A DNA stretch of 64,000 bases, taken from assembly GCA_964035575.1 (NCBI GenBank), contig OZ037928.1:186001-250000 (forward strand), written 5' to 3'. The DNA comes from Rhynchopus sp. YZ270_cl-10 (lineage: Eukaryota; Euglenozoa; Diplonemea; Diplonemida; Diplonemidae). Below the pieces are notes generated by a model. That model worked only from the letters and a program-made list of their open reading frames with translations, did no database searches and was not told where the DNA came from. Made by a program: the position numbers and the translations under genes. This document shows, piece by piece, positions 1 through 10,059 of this stretch (its first letter is position 1; each line of letters starts with the position of its first letter).

Positions 1-371
1 GAAGTGCGCCCGCCAGAGGTGTGAGGGAGAGTCACACCTCACCCTTAGTGTCTTGGTGTGGGTTTTTGGTTACTATTCTCATCATTAAAGTAAAGACAGT
101 TCATCTACTACAGTATTTTCTGTACATTTTTCACACAAAAAAAAAATGTTTTTTGGTGGTTTTAAAAGGTCATAACGACAAGAAAGATAAAATCTTTCAA
201 GTAGAACACCGAAAGAGTTGTTTTTTTTTTTTGATTATTTTTGACTACACTGCAATGTTGCGACAAAAACACGACACGATACACGCTAAATCTTTTAACG
301 AGACTTCTTAATTAAATTATCATGTCATTTTTTTTTTTTCTCACATCTAAACACAAACAACCAACCCCACC
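1..371. other. Gene-poor left edge with short hairpin
   Basis: No credible gene is seen. A perfect inverted repeat with 9-bp arms (GAGGTGTGA / TCACACCTC) and a 7-base loop lies at 16-40. The rest is A/T-rich with several homopolymer runs and leads into the 3' end of the channel gene on the minus strand. Confidence 0.6.
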
Positions 372-1835
372 TCACTTGGCAATCGCCTTCAGCTGCGTCT
401 CAAACGCATCCTGCCTTGAATTGATATGGTCTAGCTTCTGCATAATCTCTGTCAGGGCCTGATGCACTACGTTGCGGGCCTGCAGCTTTGCGAAGGACTT
501 TGGCATTGCACCGCCGTTTACATCCCCGATGGGTCTGATGACAGACTGGCTGAGAACGTCCGAGGCTTCGCTTGCTGCACCACTTAAACTAGGAGGTGCC
601 AGACCACCACCTGCACCAGCAGAAAGATGCGCAGAAAGCTGTGGCGACGCGACAGCGGTATGAGCACTCAATGTGATTGTCTTAATCATCTTTTCAATCC
701 CCCTCAGCCTCGTGTCCAGGTCAAAGACCTCTCCGTGGTTGTGAACTGACAACTGGAAAATCCTAAACTCCCTTCGCAGCTTCCGATACTCCGCGCAAAT
801 ATGCTTCAACCGTACCGTCCATTTTCTTGGGTTTTTCCCCAGCTTATGCGCCCTCCTCTGCCTAAACGCGGTTTGTACTATAACAATCGCCATGGTTTCC
901 AATTTAGAGCTAAGTTTCGCTTCATGAACGAAATCGACTACACGCTTTTGAGAAGGGCTGAGGGAGAAGGAGTTGCTGATGATGTTGATCAACATCGCGC
1001 TGGCGACCAATCCATGAATTGCGGTGAGCGCGGCAACGAAGCGCCCCATGCTGGTTACTGGAGAGAAATCGCCGTAGCCCACTGTGGTCATGGTGATGAA
1101 GGTCAGCCACATGGCTTCATCAAAATTGAGCGACGCTGCCTCCGCCATGTACATCGCAATCGACAGCAAAAACCACCCCGTTGTTGCCAAGGACAACATA
1201 AAAATCGCTGGGGACTCATGAACCCAATACCGCACCTGAAACCATTTGTTGTTCGTCACCCTCGCGATAACACAGACAAGACGACCTCCCATGGTAACAC
1301 TGTAACTCCTCCCTCTAAAAAAATTGAAAAAAATGTAGAATCTGAGAAGCGCGAAGGCCTGGAGCTTATAGGAGTTATTCCACGCCACCACAAGAAAGGG
1401 GGGTTCGTGCAGAAGGAGGAAGATCACTTCAAGGATGTAGGGGACACGGTGTGCGGATTCGAGCAGCCCAACATCACGCCAGAGACGGTCAAAATAGGTG
1501 AGGTTCTTTAACCGAAGTTTGTACCATTTTGTGATGCACAAAATTTGCGCCATAATGCAGACTGACTGCGCCAGGGTGAGGATGTGGTAATTCGTTGTGT
1601 TACGCGACCCCTGAGAGTCCTCCAGCCAGTCGTCCCCCGGCACCAACACACCGACCAACTGCAACGCCATGATCCCCCACTGTGCAAGCACCATCAGAGA
1701 CAGTACACTGGCGTACATCTTCCGCCGCTTCAGAGCGACATAGTCCTGGCGGAGCGACTTTACGTCCGCAAGCAAGAAACAGCTGGGTTGGTCCTCCTCG
1801 GGCCGCAAAGCACGGAGGCGTGGGTTGAGCTCCAT
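372..1835 (-). CDS. SK-like (small-conductance Ca2+-activated type) potassium channel
   Basis: Predicted 487-residue potassium channel of the plasma or an internal membrane. Hydrophobic segments fit a six-TM layout, with S1 near residues 40-60. The pore helix is followed by the selectivity filter TTVGYGD at about residues 250-256, and the next segment runs into a stretch resembling the SK calmodulin-binding domain (QKRVVDFVHEAKLSSKLE, about 295-312). The presumed S4 (LLRFYIFFNFFRGR) is poor in regularly spaced positive charges, as in SK rather than Kv channels. The C-terminus has a Gly/Ala/Ser-rich linker and a short likely coiled coil. I chose the ATG at 1835; the frame stays open a few codons upstream without another ATG. 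Upstream is a C/T-rich tract ending CAG, 28 nt before the ATG, a possible splice acceptor. No intron is evident inside the gene. Channel identity is firm; calmodulin gating is inferred from similarity. Confidence 0.88.
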   Translation of the reverse strand: MELNPRLRALRPEEDQPSCFLLADVKSLRQDYVALKRRKMYASVLSLMVLAQWGIMALQLVGVLVPGDDWLEDSQGSRNTTNYHILTLAQSVCIMAQILCITKWYKLRLKNLTYFDRLWRDVGLLESAHRVPYILEVIFLLLHEPPFLVVAWNNSYKLQAFALLRFYIFFNFFRGRSYSVTMGGRLVCVIARVTNNKWFQVRYWVHESPAIFMLSLATTGWFLLSIAMYMAEAASLNFDEAMWLTFITMTTVGYGDFSPVTSMGRFVAALTAIHGLVASAMLINIISNSFSLSPSQKRVVDFVHEAKLSSKLETMAIVIVQTAFRQRRAHKLGKNPRKWTVRLKHICAEYRKLRREFRIFQLSVHNHGEVFDLDTRLRGIEKMIKTITLSAHTAVASPQLSAHLSAGAGGGLAPPSLSGAASEASDVLSQSVIRPIGDVNGGAMPKSFAKLQARNVVHQALTEIMQKLDHINSRQDAFETQLKAIAK

Positions 1836-2583
1836 TTTGGTTGTGTTTGCCAATAGGTGCCTGGTGAGAAGTGAAGAGGCGGGAGGAGGGGGCAGCGTTC
1901 AACAAAATATGTATTTAATCCGAATACGTTGGTAGATCACGTATTTCAGAACACTGGGGGAGGGGGAGGGGGGGCTTTTTAGACAAGAGTGGAACAGCAG
2001 TTGGTACTGCGGTTGGTACGGCAACGTGCTTTAAAAAAAAACGCTCAGTCGAGCTCATTCTCTCGCACAATACACTGAAAAGGGCGGGGAGGGGGGAGTC
2101 ATTTTGTTTGCCTTTTTTTTGTTTGCTTTTTTGACTGCCCCTACAATACAAAGGAATTGCAGAGAACATGGGGAGGGGGAGAATAGTGTGCACCATGGGT
2201 CATATAATAAGGGACATAGAATGAGCTGCGAGAAGACACAGCAGGTAAAAAGAATAATCAGAAAAAATTCAAAATATGTATGCACACAAGCGGGGGGGTA
2301 TTTTTTTGGATATCACAAAAAAGCGGGAGTTTTGGCAAGCCATGGACAGGCGGGGTTGGTGTGCAAAAATCTGAAGAACAGCTTCTGGAGAGAATAAAAA
2401 AAAAATATAGTCAAAAATCATGCATCCACAATATGACTAATTGGCTGCTTCAAGAGACTCAGACGCTATTGTGCGTCTGGTGCACTCTCTTCAGTATTTT
2501 ACTTCGCCGTTTTCCCGCAAGATTCCTGCTTCCAAAAGGCCTCTCCGCTTTTGCGACAAACTTAAATTTTTTTTTTTTTTGCG

Positions 2584-2614
<31 letters not shown>

Positions 2615-3446
2615 TTTTTTTTGGTGATATTATGCCGGTGTACAGTCTTTCATATTGCTTTGCTTAGGAATGACGGTTTGACATCATGGTAAAGTAAGTT
2701 CCGTGCTTTGCTGAGCGAAGGCACACATTATTAGGCCCCACTTCCCTTCAGGCTGCATTTGCTGTGTTTTCGCCCACTCTTTTTGGGACACTTTATCCAT
2801 CGATTATATTTGCCCCACCGGCATACCCAGAATTGATTTGCTGGAGAAAAAGAGAGCTAAAATAAAGAACAAAAAGAATGCGCAAATAAACATAAGACGA
2901 GCCAATTGGGAAGGGGACGTGGGAACGTTGAAGGTGAGGTAAGTGTTGTAACTTCCTCGTAAAAACAATAAAAAAATGGGGGAGCAAACCGGAAGAAGTA
3001 GTAGGAACGAGAAATCAAAAGCATAAAGCGAAGCAGTTGTTCAGCAAAGAGCGAATATGAACGCTCTCTGACCGCGAAAAAAAGGGTGCGGGGGAAAGGA
3101 GCTCCTGGGGGCAGAGTAAATGCGGTGAAGTAACATGAAAAAGTGATTTTCACCTCTGTAAGACAGACTGGTGAAACCACAATTCAGGTACGTCACTGTT
3201 GTGTGCGTAGTTGTCATTGTGGTGCACATGGCTCGTTCCTATCTTCTTGAAAAAAAATAACAACAAAAAAAAGATCATTGAAAACAAAAAGGGAACACAA
3301 ACCACATTTTGAATTAAAATTTGGTCATGTGTTCGGGAATGTTGCCCTACATCAATTTCAATACTATAACCTACCGCGGTGGGTTGTTACAGCGGTTGAA
3401 GGAAGGTTGTGGGGAAAACAAAGTGTTTTAATGGTTACTACCCGTA
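1836..3446. other. Intergenic, homopolymer-rich, no gene seen
   Basis: This 1.6-kb stretch holds long T runs (about 2569-2622) and A/G-rich sequence, with no reading frame showing protein-like composition on either strand. The right end (from about 3280) joins the 3' flank of the first PLAC8 gene. Confidence 0.6.
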
Positions 3447-3863
3447 TCATCCCATCTTGGTCTGGCCAGGTCCGATCTGCGTGCTCGGGGAGCACATGGT
3501 CAGACCAGGGTCAACACCAGCCCTCCTCGACTCCATGTGCAGCTGGCACATTGTGCACCACGGGCAGCAGAACGCAGCAGCGACGTCAGCAAGCATGTTC
3601 GGTGCAATGCCAAGCTTACCACGCAGGTCACCACGCATGCTGGCCAGGCAGCACGGGAAGACGATCCCTCCACAGCAGCAGCAAAGGCAGTTCATCGAGT
3701 TCGCGATGTTGTTCTTCACAGCGTCGTACAGACGACCGTACAGGCACGACCCACAGAAGAAGATGTTGAAGCACAGCCCGAAGTCCGTCAGCCCAGAGAA
3801 CAGTCCATGCTCCCAGCTGCCACTTCCGGTTGCGGGTGTGCCGACCTGGTTGTACCCTGCCAT
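3447..3863 (-). CDS. PLAC8-family cysteine-rich protein, tandem copy 1
   Basis: 138-residue protein of the PLAC8 (Cys-rich) family, which includes plant FW2.2/PCR and fungal and protist membrane-associated proteins. Visible hallmarks are the N-terminal SWEHGLFSGLTDFG start of the domain, a Cys-rich hydrophobic stretch around residues 31-72 (CGSC, NCLCCCC, FPCC), a basic linker LRGKLGI, and the second Cys cluster FCCPWCTMC near 99-106 followed by an RRAGVDPG-like end. The two Cys-rich stretches are hydrophobic enough to be membrane segments. I start at the ATG before AGYNQ; the frame opens further upstream but that part is C/A-rich and unlike protein. Family members have been linked to cell size control and metal transport, but no role can be assigned here. 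It is the leftmost of five tandem copies. Confidence 0.85.
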   Translation of the reverse strand: MAGYNQVGTPATGSGSWEHGLFSGLTDFGLCFNIFFCGSCLYGRLYDAVKNNIANSMNCLCCCCGGIVFPCCLASMRGDLRGKLGIAPNMLADVAAAFCCPWCTMCQLHMESRRAGVDPGLTMCSPSTQIGPGQTKMG

Positions 3864-4484
3864 TGGAAAGTGTGTTGTGTTGAGGTGTGTGGTGGTTCTG
3901 TGGTGTGGTGTGGTGAGGTGTGTGTAAGGGGTCTTTGGAGGTGTGTGCAAAAAGAACTTCTCCCCTCAAGCTTTTGTCTTTTTCATTTCTGATAATATTG
4001 GAGTGTTGTAGTTGCCACAGTTGTGTGATCTCCATTTACATATTTTTCCCAACGTTTCCTCCACAGAACGTGAAGGGTAAATCTCTTACGTTAGTTGAAA
4101 ACTAACATGAAACGAATCAGAAACAACCACTAACTAAGAGCGTACGCAGGCCAGATATTTCTGGTCACGCACCTGAAAATGCGGGGTTGGGGTGAGGGGT
4201 CATTGGCTGTGAAAATCATGTGTCAAGAAAGATGGTTCACTCAAGAGTGAAAGCTACCAACAACAACATGTACAGCCAAAGGGGAGGTCGTTAGAATGTA
4301 CCAAAACAGTAGAAAGTACAGCACACATGCCTCGCACGTCTGTGCCAGCGTAAGTGCGGTACAAATCTATGCAATGGAGTTCATTCCAAGCCATGTTTTT
4401 TACTATATTTATTTTTTATCCAACGCTACTGACTGCTCCTTTGTATTTATCGTATCATTCTGCATCACAGTCATGTGGTCAGCA

Positions 4485-4901
4485 TCATCCCATCTTGGTC
4501 TGGCCAGGTCCGATCTGCGTGCTCGGGGAGCACATGGTCAGACCAGGGTCAACACCAGCCCTCCTCGACTCCATGTGCAGCTGGCACATTGTGCACCACG
4601 GGCAGCAGAACGCAGCAGCGACGTCAGCAAGCATGTTCGGTGCAATGCCAAGCTTGCCACGCAGCTCACCACGCATGCTAGCCAGGCAGCACGGGAAGAC
4701 GATCCCTCCACAGCAGCAGCACAGGCAGTTCATCGAGTTCGCGATGTTGTTCTTCACAGCGTCGTACAGACGACCGTACAGGCACGACCCACAGAAGAAG
4801 ATGTTGAAGCACAGCCCGAAGTCCGTCAGCCCAGAGAACAGTCCATGCTCCCAGCTGCCACTTCCGGTTGCGGGTGTGCCGACCTGGTTGTACTGTGCCA
4901 T
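4485..4901 (-). CDS. PLAC8-family cysteine-rich protein, tandem copy 2
   Basis: Intact 138-residue paralogue of copy 1, with the same Cys arrangement and the same stop context. It starts MAQYNQ instead of MAGYNQ and has LRGKLGI preceded by MRGE rather than MRGD. Otherwise the protein is nearly identical, so the duplication or a gene conversion is recent. The sequence 5' of the gene (about 4902-5100) repeats that of copy 1, including a GGAG...CTCC hairpin motif at about 5018-5064. The 3' flank (about 4250-4480) is shared with copy 5, not with copies 3 and 4, so flank types alternate within the array. Confidence 0.85.
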   Translation of the reverse strand: MAQYNQVGTPATGSGSWEHGLFSGLTDFGLCFNIFFCGSCLYGRLYDAVKNNIANSMNCLCCCCGGIVFPCCLASMRGELRGKLGIAPNMLADVAAAFCCPWCTMCQLHMESRRAGVDPGLTMCSPSTQIGPGQTKMG

Positions 4902-5243
4902 TGGAAAGTGTGTTGTGTTGAGGTGTGTGGTGGTTCTGTTACGTGATGTGGTGAGGTGTGTGGAGGTGTATGCAAAAAGAACTTCTCCCCTCAAGCTTTT
5001 GTCTTTTTCAATTTGTGACAAATTTTGGAGTGGTGGAGTTGCCACAGTTGTGCAAGCTCCACTTTCATATTTTTGTCAACGTTTTCCTCCACAGAACGTG
5101 AAGGGTAGATATCTTGGATTGGTTGAAAACTAACATCAAACGAAACAGAAAAGCAACTAAGAGCGTACGAAGGCCAGAGTGACTGGCATCGCACCTTAAA
5201 ATGGAGGAGGGGAAATGCAAAAAAAATCAATTTCATATACTTT

Positions 5244-5653
5244 TTTTTTTTTTTTTTTTGTACTCAGGTAGCTACGTAGCCTTCAGGGAGGCAATCGTGT
5301 GCTAATACAGAAAGTATCAGTCAAGGCTGTCCTTACAGACGCATGCCAAAGCGGCCGCCACATGGGTGTGGACTTTAGATTGAAGTTTCATCATTGTACT
5401 AGCCCAGGGAGGGTTCCCGGCTACCGGCGAGGTCTCTTCCAATCCGTTCCCTAGTTTCCTAGGGGGGCCTCCTTGGCTTCACTGGCTAGGGCTCTGCAGG
5501 TCCCTCCACACATGTTGTGTGCCTGCCTTCAGCACCCAGGGTAGCATACCCAGCACCTTTTACCCTCAGGTCAGACCTTCATAGAGTTTCAGGAGGAGTG
5601 CCACAAAAGGGCCCCCGGATGCAATTTAACGTCCAGCCCAGGACGTGGCAACA
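5244..5653 (-). mobile_element. SINE-like or truncated LINE-like retroposon with poly(A) tail
   Basis: A 410-bp GC-richer segment interrupts the spacer between PLAC8 copies 2 and 3. The homologous spacer between copies 3 and 4 (about 6756-6785) lacks it and reads straight through, giving an empty site. The insert ends at its left side in about 19 T, which is a poly(A) tail on the minus strand. It is flanked by a direct repeat ATACTTT (5237-5243 and 5654-5660), as expected of a target-site duplication. No reading frame of a reverse transcriptase is seen. It could be a SINE or the 3' end of a 5'-truncated LINE; I do not recognise the family. Single copy in this window. Confidence 0.75.
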
Positions 5654-5999
5654 ATACTTTCCATTCAAAGAATTAAGAGGAGAAAGTACACAAAAGGACG
5701 TTCAAAAAAAAGGTGGTGATTGGCTGAGAAAATCATGTGTTAAAGAAGATAATACACTCAACGGTTATCGTTTCCAACAACACACGCCAGCCAAAGGGGA
5801 GGGTTAGGATCCACCAAAACAGTCGAAAGTACAGCACACAATGCCTGGGCTGTGCCGGGTTATGTGTGCTGATAGATCTGCAATGGTGAGAGGTTTTGTT
5901 TTGTTTTTTTTTCAACTTTGTATTCGTGTGGACACAAAAGGGTGAACTACACGTTTCGTTTTTATCGTATCATTCTGCATCTCAGTCATGTGGTCAGCA

Positions 6000-6416
6000 T
6001 CATCCCATCTTGGTCTGGCCAGGTCCGATCTGCGTGCTCGGGGAGCACATGGTCAGACCAGGGTCAACACCAGCCCTCCTCGACTCCATGTGCAGCTGGC
6101 ACATTGTGCACCACGGGCAGCAGAACGCAGCAGCGACGTCAGCAAGCATGTTCGGTGCAATGCCAAGCTTGCCACGCAGGTCGCCACGCATGCTGGCCAG
6201 GCAGCACGGGAAGACGATCCCTCCACAGCAGCAGCACAGGCAGTTCATCGAGTTTGCGATGTTGTTCTTCACAGCGTCGTACAGACGACCGTACAGGCAC
6301 GACCCACAGAAGAAGATGTTGAAGCACAGCCCGAAGTCCGTCAGCCCAGAGAACAGTCCATGCTCCCAGCTGCCACTTCCGGTTGCGGGTGTGCCGACCT
6401 GGTTGTACTGTGCCAT
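6000..6416 (-). CDS. PLAC8-family cysteine-rich protein, tandem copy 3
   Basis: Intact 138-residue paralogue starting MAQYNQ, with the full PLAC8 Cys pattern (CGSC, NCLCCCC, FPCC, FCCPWCTMC). The 5' flank again carries the GTGGAG...CTCCAC hairpin (about 6557-6589) and the block ending CTTGAGGGGAGAAGTTC, which is shared with copies 1 and 2 and is a candidate promoter or 5'-UTR element. Its 3' flank (about 5760-5990) matches that of copy 4. Confidence 0.85.
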   Translation of the reverse strand: MAQYNQVGTPATGSGSWEHGLFSGLTDFGLCFNIFFCGSCLYGRLYDAVKNNIANSMNCLCCCCGGIVFPCCLASMRGDLRGKLGIAPNMLADVAAAFCCPWCTMCQLHMESRRAGVDPGLTMCSPSTQIGPGQTKMG

Positions 6417-7108
6417 TGGAAAGGAGGTTGTGTTGAGGTGTGTGGTGGTTCTGTGGTGTGGTGTGTTGAGGTGTGTGTAAGGGGTCTTTGGAGGTGTGTG
6501 CAAAAAGAACTTCTCCCCTCAAGCTTTTGTCTTTTTCAATGTGTGACAAATTTTGGAGTGGTGGAGTTGCCACAGTTGTGCAATCTCCACTTTCATATTT
6601 TTGTCAACGTTTCCTCCACAGAACGTGAAGGGTAGATATCTTGGATTGGTTGAAAACTAACATCAAGCGAAACAGAAAAGCAACTAAGAGCGTACGAAGG
6701 CCAGAGTGACTGGCCACGCACCTAAAATGGAGGAGGGGAAATGCAAAAAAAATCAATTTCATATACTTTCCATTCAAAGAAGAGAAAGTACACAAAAGGA
6801 CGTTCAAAAAAAAGGTGGTGATCAGCTGAGAAAATCATGTGTTAAAGAAGATAATACACTCAACGGTTATCGTTTCCAACAACACACGCCAGCCAAAGGT
6901 GAGGGTTAGGATCCACCAAAAACAGTCGAAAGTACAGCACACAATGCCTGGGCTGTGCCGGGTTATGTGTGCTGATAGATCTGCAATGGTGAGAGGTGTT
7001 GTTTTGTTTTGTTTTTTTTCAACTTGTTGTATTCGTGTGGACACAAAAGGGTGAACTACACGTTTTGTTTTTATCGTATCATTCTGCATCACAGTCACGT
7101 GGTCAGCA

Positions 7109-7525
7109 TCATCCCATCTTGGTCTGGCCAGGTCCGATCTGCGTGCTCGGGGAGCACATGGTCAGACCAGGGTCAACACCAGCCCTCCTCGACTCCATGT
7201 GCAGCTGGCACATTGTGCACCACGGGCAGCAGAACGCAGCAGCGACGTCAGCAAGCATGTTCGGTGCAATGCCAAGCTTGCCACGCAGGTCACCACGCAT
7301 GCTGGCCAGGCAGCACGGGAAGACGATCCCTCCACAGCAGCAGCAAAGGCAGTTCATCGAGTTTGCGATGTTGTTCTTCACAGCGTCGTACAGACGACCG
7401 TACAGGCACGACCCACAGAAGAAGATGTTGAAGCACAGCCCGAAGTCCGTCAGCCCAGAGAACAGTCCATGCTCCCAGCTGCCACTTCCGGTTGCGGGTG
7501 TGCCGACCTGGTTGTACTGTGCCAT
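7109..7525 (-). CDS. PLAC8-family cysteine-rich protein, tandem copy 4
   Basis: Intact 138-residue paralogue starting MAQYNQ with all conserved Cys clusters. Its 5' flank diverges from copies 1-3 about 50 nt upstream of the ATG (near 7575) and lacks the hairpin block. If that block is regulatory, this copy may be expressed differently or be silent. Confidence 0.84.
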   Translation of the reverse strand: MAQYNQVGTPATGSGSWEHGLFSGLTDFGLCFNIFFCGSCLYGRLYDAVKNNIANSMNCLCCCCGGIVFPCCLASMRGDLRGKLGIAPNMLADVAAAFCCPWCTMCQLHMESRRAGVDPGLTMCSPSTQIGPGQTKMG

Positions 7526-8214
7526 TGGAAAGGAGGTTGTGTTGAGGTGTGTGGTGGTTCTGTGGTGTGGTGTGGGGTTTATGATCGTACTCAAAAGAAA
7601 TCAAATAAAAGCAAAAAAGGGGAGGTGAGGGAGGAATCTGTTTTCAATTGGCACCGTTAGTGCGAAATGTACGTGCGGGGAGGGGGGTGGAGTGGGGAAA
7701 ACGGAAAACGGAAAAAGCAAAAAAATAAATTTTTCTGCAGAATATGGTGGTACTTTGTTTTCCCCAGCCCTCCCCGGTTCCTACCCTGCCAAAGCAGGAG
7801 GTAAAAAGAAATAGCATTTCACTGGTTGGTAGCTTGCACCCAAGAGTGATAGCTACCAACAACAACATGTACAGCCAAAGGGGAGGTCGTTAGAATGTAC
7901 CAAAACAGTAGAAAGTACAGCACACATGCCTCGCACGTCTGTGCCAACGTAAGTGCCGTACAAATCTATGCAATGGAGTTCATTCCAAGCCATGTTTATT
8001 TTGACTATTCTTGCATGCGCAAGTGCTAACTGAGGTAGGTCCTTGTGCACATAAGTCTTGACGGTATTTTGTTTTGCTTCATTTGTTTCATTTTGTTTTT
8101 GAACTCGTTGGATTAGCACAGTCTGCAAATTCTGTATATTGTTGTTTCTCGAAAATTGCAGAGCGCTGTTTTGTTTTTATCGTATCATTCTGCATCACAG
8201 TCACGTGGTCAGCA

Positions 8215-8631
8215 TCATCCCATCTTGGTCTGGCCAGGTCCGATCTGTGTGCTCGGGGAGCACATGGTCAGACCAGGGTCAACACCAGCCCTCCTCGACT
8301 CCATGTGCAGCTGGCACATTGTGCACCACGGGCAGCAGAACGCAGCAGCGACGTCAGCAATGCAATTCGGTGCAATGCCAAGCTTGCCACGCAGCTCACC
8401 ACGCATGCTGGCCAGGCAGCACGGGAAGACGATCCCTCCACAGCAGCAGCAAAGGCAGTTCATCGAGTTTGCGATGTTGTTCTTCACAGCGTCGTACAGA
8501 CGACCGTACAGGCACGACCCACAGAAGAAGATGTTGAAGCACAGCCCGAAGTCCGTCAGCCCAGAGAACAGTCCATGCTCCCAGCTGCCACTTCCGGTTG
8601 CGGGTGTGCCGACCTGGTTGTACCCTGCCAT
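8215..8631 (-). CDS. PLAC8-family cysteine-rich protein, tandem copy 5
   Basis: Intact 138-residue paralogue at the right end of the array, starting MAGYNQ like copy 1. A short local change turns the APNMLADV of the other copies into APNCIADV in the stretch before the second Cys cluster. The remaining Cys pattern is unchanged. The 5' flank beyond about 8640 is unrelated to that of copies 1-3, so this copy also lacks the shared upstream block. Position and flank mark it as the first unit on the transcribed strand. Confidence 0.84.
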   Translation of the reverse strand: MAGYNQVGTPATGSGSWEHGLFSGLTDFGLCFNIFFCGSCLYGRLYDAVKNNIANSMNCLCCCCGGIVFPCCLASMRGELRGKLGIAPNCIADVAAAFCCPWCTMCQLHMESRRAGVDPGLTMCSPSTQIGPGQTKMG

Positions 8632-8640
8632 TGGAAAGGA

Positions 8641-9048
8641 GGCTTTGTTATTTGTGTGATGTATCTGTTAGTTGGTGTAGTGTGAGAGCACATGGGGAGT
8701 TCCGAAGGGGGACGTGGGTGGATTCGAAGAGTGAACCATTGCCACAGTGTGTATTTGAGAACTAATAGCGTGTGTCTGCCAGTCAGGTGTGGGTTATTCC
8801 CTGGTACTCGGAACACAGCCCACTGTGCGAAATAAAGCAGTTGTGGGTAGTTTCTGTGAGCGAAGCAGTGCCCAACCTTCAGGTGTGAGTGAACTTATTA
8901 TCTTCGTTATACGATGTCTGAAACCGGAGTACAAACGCAACTGCAGGTCTTTAGGATGAGACTTAAGTAAGGCAAAAGAATTTTCCCAAAGCTCCGAGCT
9001 TTTGGCGTCCCTGTTAGTAGCGCTGTCTACTGCAGGCGACAACAACTG
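8641..9048. other. Unassigned spacer next to a 5.8S-like fragment
   Basis: No gene is seen. Composition is more balanced than in the homopolymer-rich spacers. If the adjacent 5.8S match is real, part of this stretch could be old ITS1, but I see no recognisable 18S 3' end in it. Confidence 0.35.
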
Positions 9049-9100
9049 CACTTATCGGTGGATGTCTTGGCTCTGGGATCGATGAAGACCGCAGCTAAGG
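9049..9100 (+). rRNA. 5.8S rRNA 5' fragment (likely rDNA pseudogene)
   Basis: About 50 bases align without gaps to the conserved 5' part of eukaryotic 5.8S rRNA. The stretch CGGTGGATGTCTTGGCTC corresponds to the universal GGAT..CTYGGYTC block and is followed by TCGATGAAGACCGCAGCTA, the hallmark TCGATGAAGAACGCAGC with one change. After GCAGCTA the similarity stops: the expected GTGAATTGCAGAA and the 28S part are absent. It is best read as a truncated rDNA copy. A functional separate rRNA piece is possible in lineages with fragmented rRNA but unsupported here. Confidence 0.6.
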
Positions 9101-9759
9101 AGTAGCGGGGGGAGATGACGGTAAGTTTGAGCAAATAATAAAAAAAGAGAGAAAAACAATGAAAAAAAGTGGGCGCTTTCTTTTATTCTAACTAGGGGTC
9201 TAAGGAACCCACCCAACCCCCCCACCCCCCCAACCGGGTAGGACGAATCGTCCCGTTAAAGTACTTAGATTCACTCGCTTTATTATTTCTGTTATTTACT
9301 TTCGTTCCTTGCCTCCCTCCCCTCACCCCCCATCTTTGAAAATTCCCTTTCCATCTAAGAATAGACTTCTCTCCACAGCACTAGAGCCAAAAAAAAGGTG
9401 GAAATTGCACAACTGTGTGCACCTCAACCGAGGCAGCTGCGCTACTGCTACAATTTATCCAAAAAAAAAAAAGTGAAGTTGATAGTGCAAACGCCTCTGG
9501 GACGCAGACACAAAAAAAAAAAAAAATAGTTTATGAGAACCCCTAACCAAGGCAACTGGTTTGTTAAGTCACCTTGACACAAAGAAGCTTCACGGTGCTG
9601 ATGTTGCTAAGGTTTTTGGTGATATGACATGCAAAAATGACATGGTATGTTCAAATCATGTCCTGAAGCACCCAATAACCCCTTAGTAACACCATCACCG
9701 GGCTTCATCCCTTTTACCCTCCTCCCCTTCTCAGCCTTCTCACCACATTAGAGTATCGC
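9101..9759. other. Intergenic, homopolymer-rich, with short dispersed motifs
   Basis: No gene is seen. The segment holds a dispersed repeat at about 9399-9460 (GGAAATTGCACAACTGTG ... CTACAATTTATC), related to copies near 12592 and 21517 in the opposite orientation, and a weak copy of the TAAGTCACCTT motif near 9530-9577. Confidence 0.5.
9399..9460 (+). repeat. Dispersed hairpin motif, 'GTTGCC/CAACTGTG' family
   Basis: Sixty-base motif running GGAAATTGCACAACTGTG, a CAACCGAGGCA core and CTACAATTTATC. Minus-strand copies lie at 12592-12653 and 21517-21580, and shorter versions sit upstream of PLAC8 copies 1-3 (3992-4034, 5018-5064, 6540-6592). GGAG/CTCC and GTTGC/GCAA(T) arms can pair. Confidence 0.55.
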
Positions 9760-9764
9760 CCCCT

Positions 9765-10055
9765 TCGCCAACGCAGAGGACAGCATCGCATTGTTATTAA
9801 TCTCCATCATGCCGCCTTCTTCGAAGGAATGCTGCCCAACCCTTGTCTCCTGGCATCTCAAATGCAAAACCCGCCACACACCCCCTTCTCAGCGTCTCAG
9901 CCCTTCTCAACCCTTAGAGTATCACAACGCAGGGGGAGGACAGCATCGCATTGTTCTTGATCTCCATCTGTTTCTTCTCGAGGAACGCTCTCAACCCTTG
10001 TCTCCTGGCATCTCAAATGCAGAACCACCACACACCCCCTTCTCCGCCCTTCTCA
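9765..10055 (-). pseudogene. Decayed tandem copies of the glycosyltransferase 3' end
   Basis: Two successive segments (about 9765-9880 and 9930-10050) repeat the last ~180 bp of the adjacent glycosyltransferase coding region and its stop context, each with internal deletions. Both keep the MEIKNNAML-encoding stretch and the CCCTTAGAGTATCAC ending around the stop codon. They lack most of the sequence between the FLEK and MEIKNN codons. They lie just downstream of the gene's stop in the direction of transcription and cannot encode the domain. Confidence 0.7.
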
Positions 10056-10059
10056 ACCC

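Larger units (their letters stand above)
3447..8640. repeat. Tandem array of five PLAC8 gene units
   Basis: Five direct units at 1.0-1.5 kb spacing, with coding parts almost identical and spacers of two alternating types. One 3'-flank type occurs at about 4250-4480 and 7850-8000, the other at about 5760-5990 and 6850-7100. The alternation suggests that a pair of units was duplicated before single-unit changes. Spacer length differences come mainly from the retroposon at 5244-5653. Confidence 0.85.

Noticed and set aside
801-1511. 236-codon plus-strand frame
   Set aside because: It lies antisense to the potassium channel with its intact TTVGYGD filter.
3447-8700. Plus-strand frames through the PLAC8 genes
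   Set aside because: They are antisense to a clear Cys-rich domain and are Ser/Thr/Arg-rich only because of the complementary codons.
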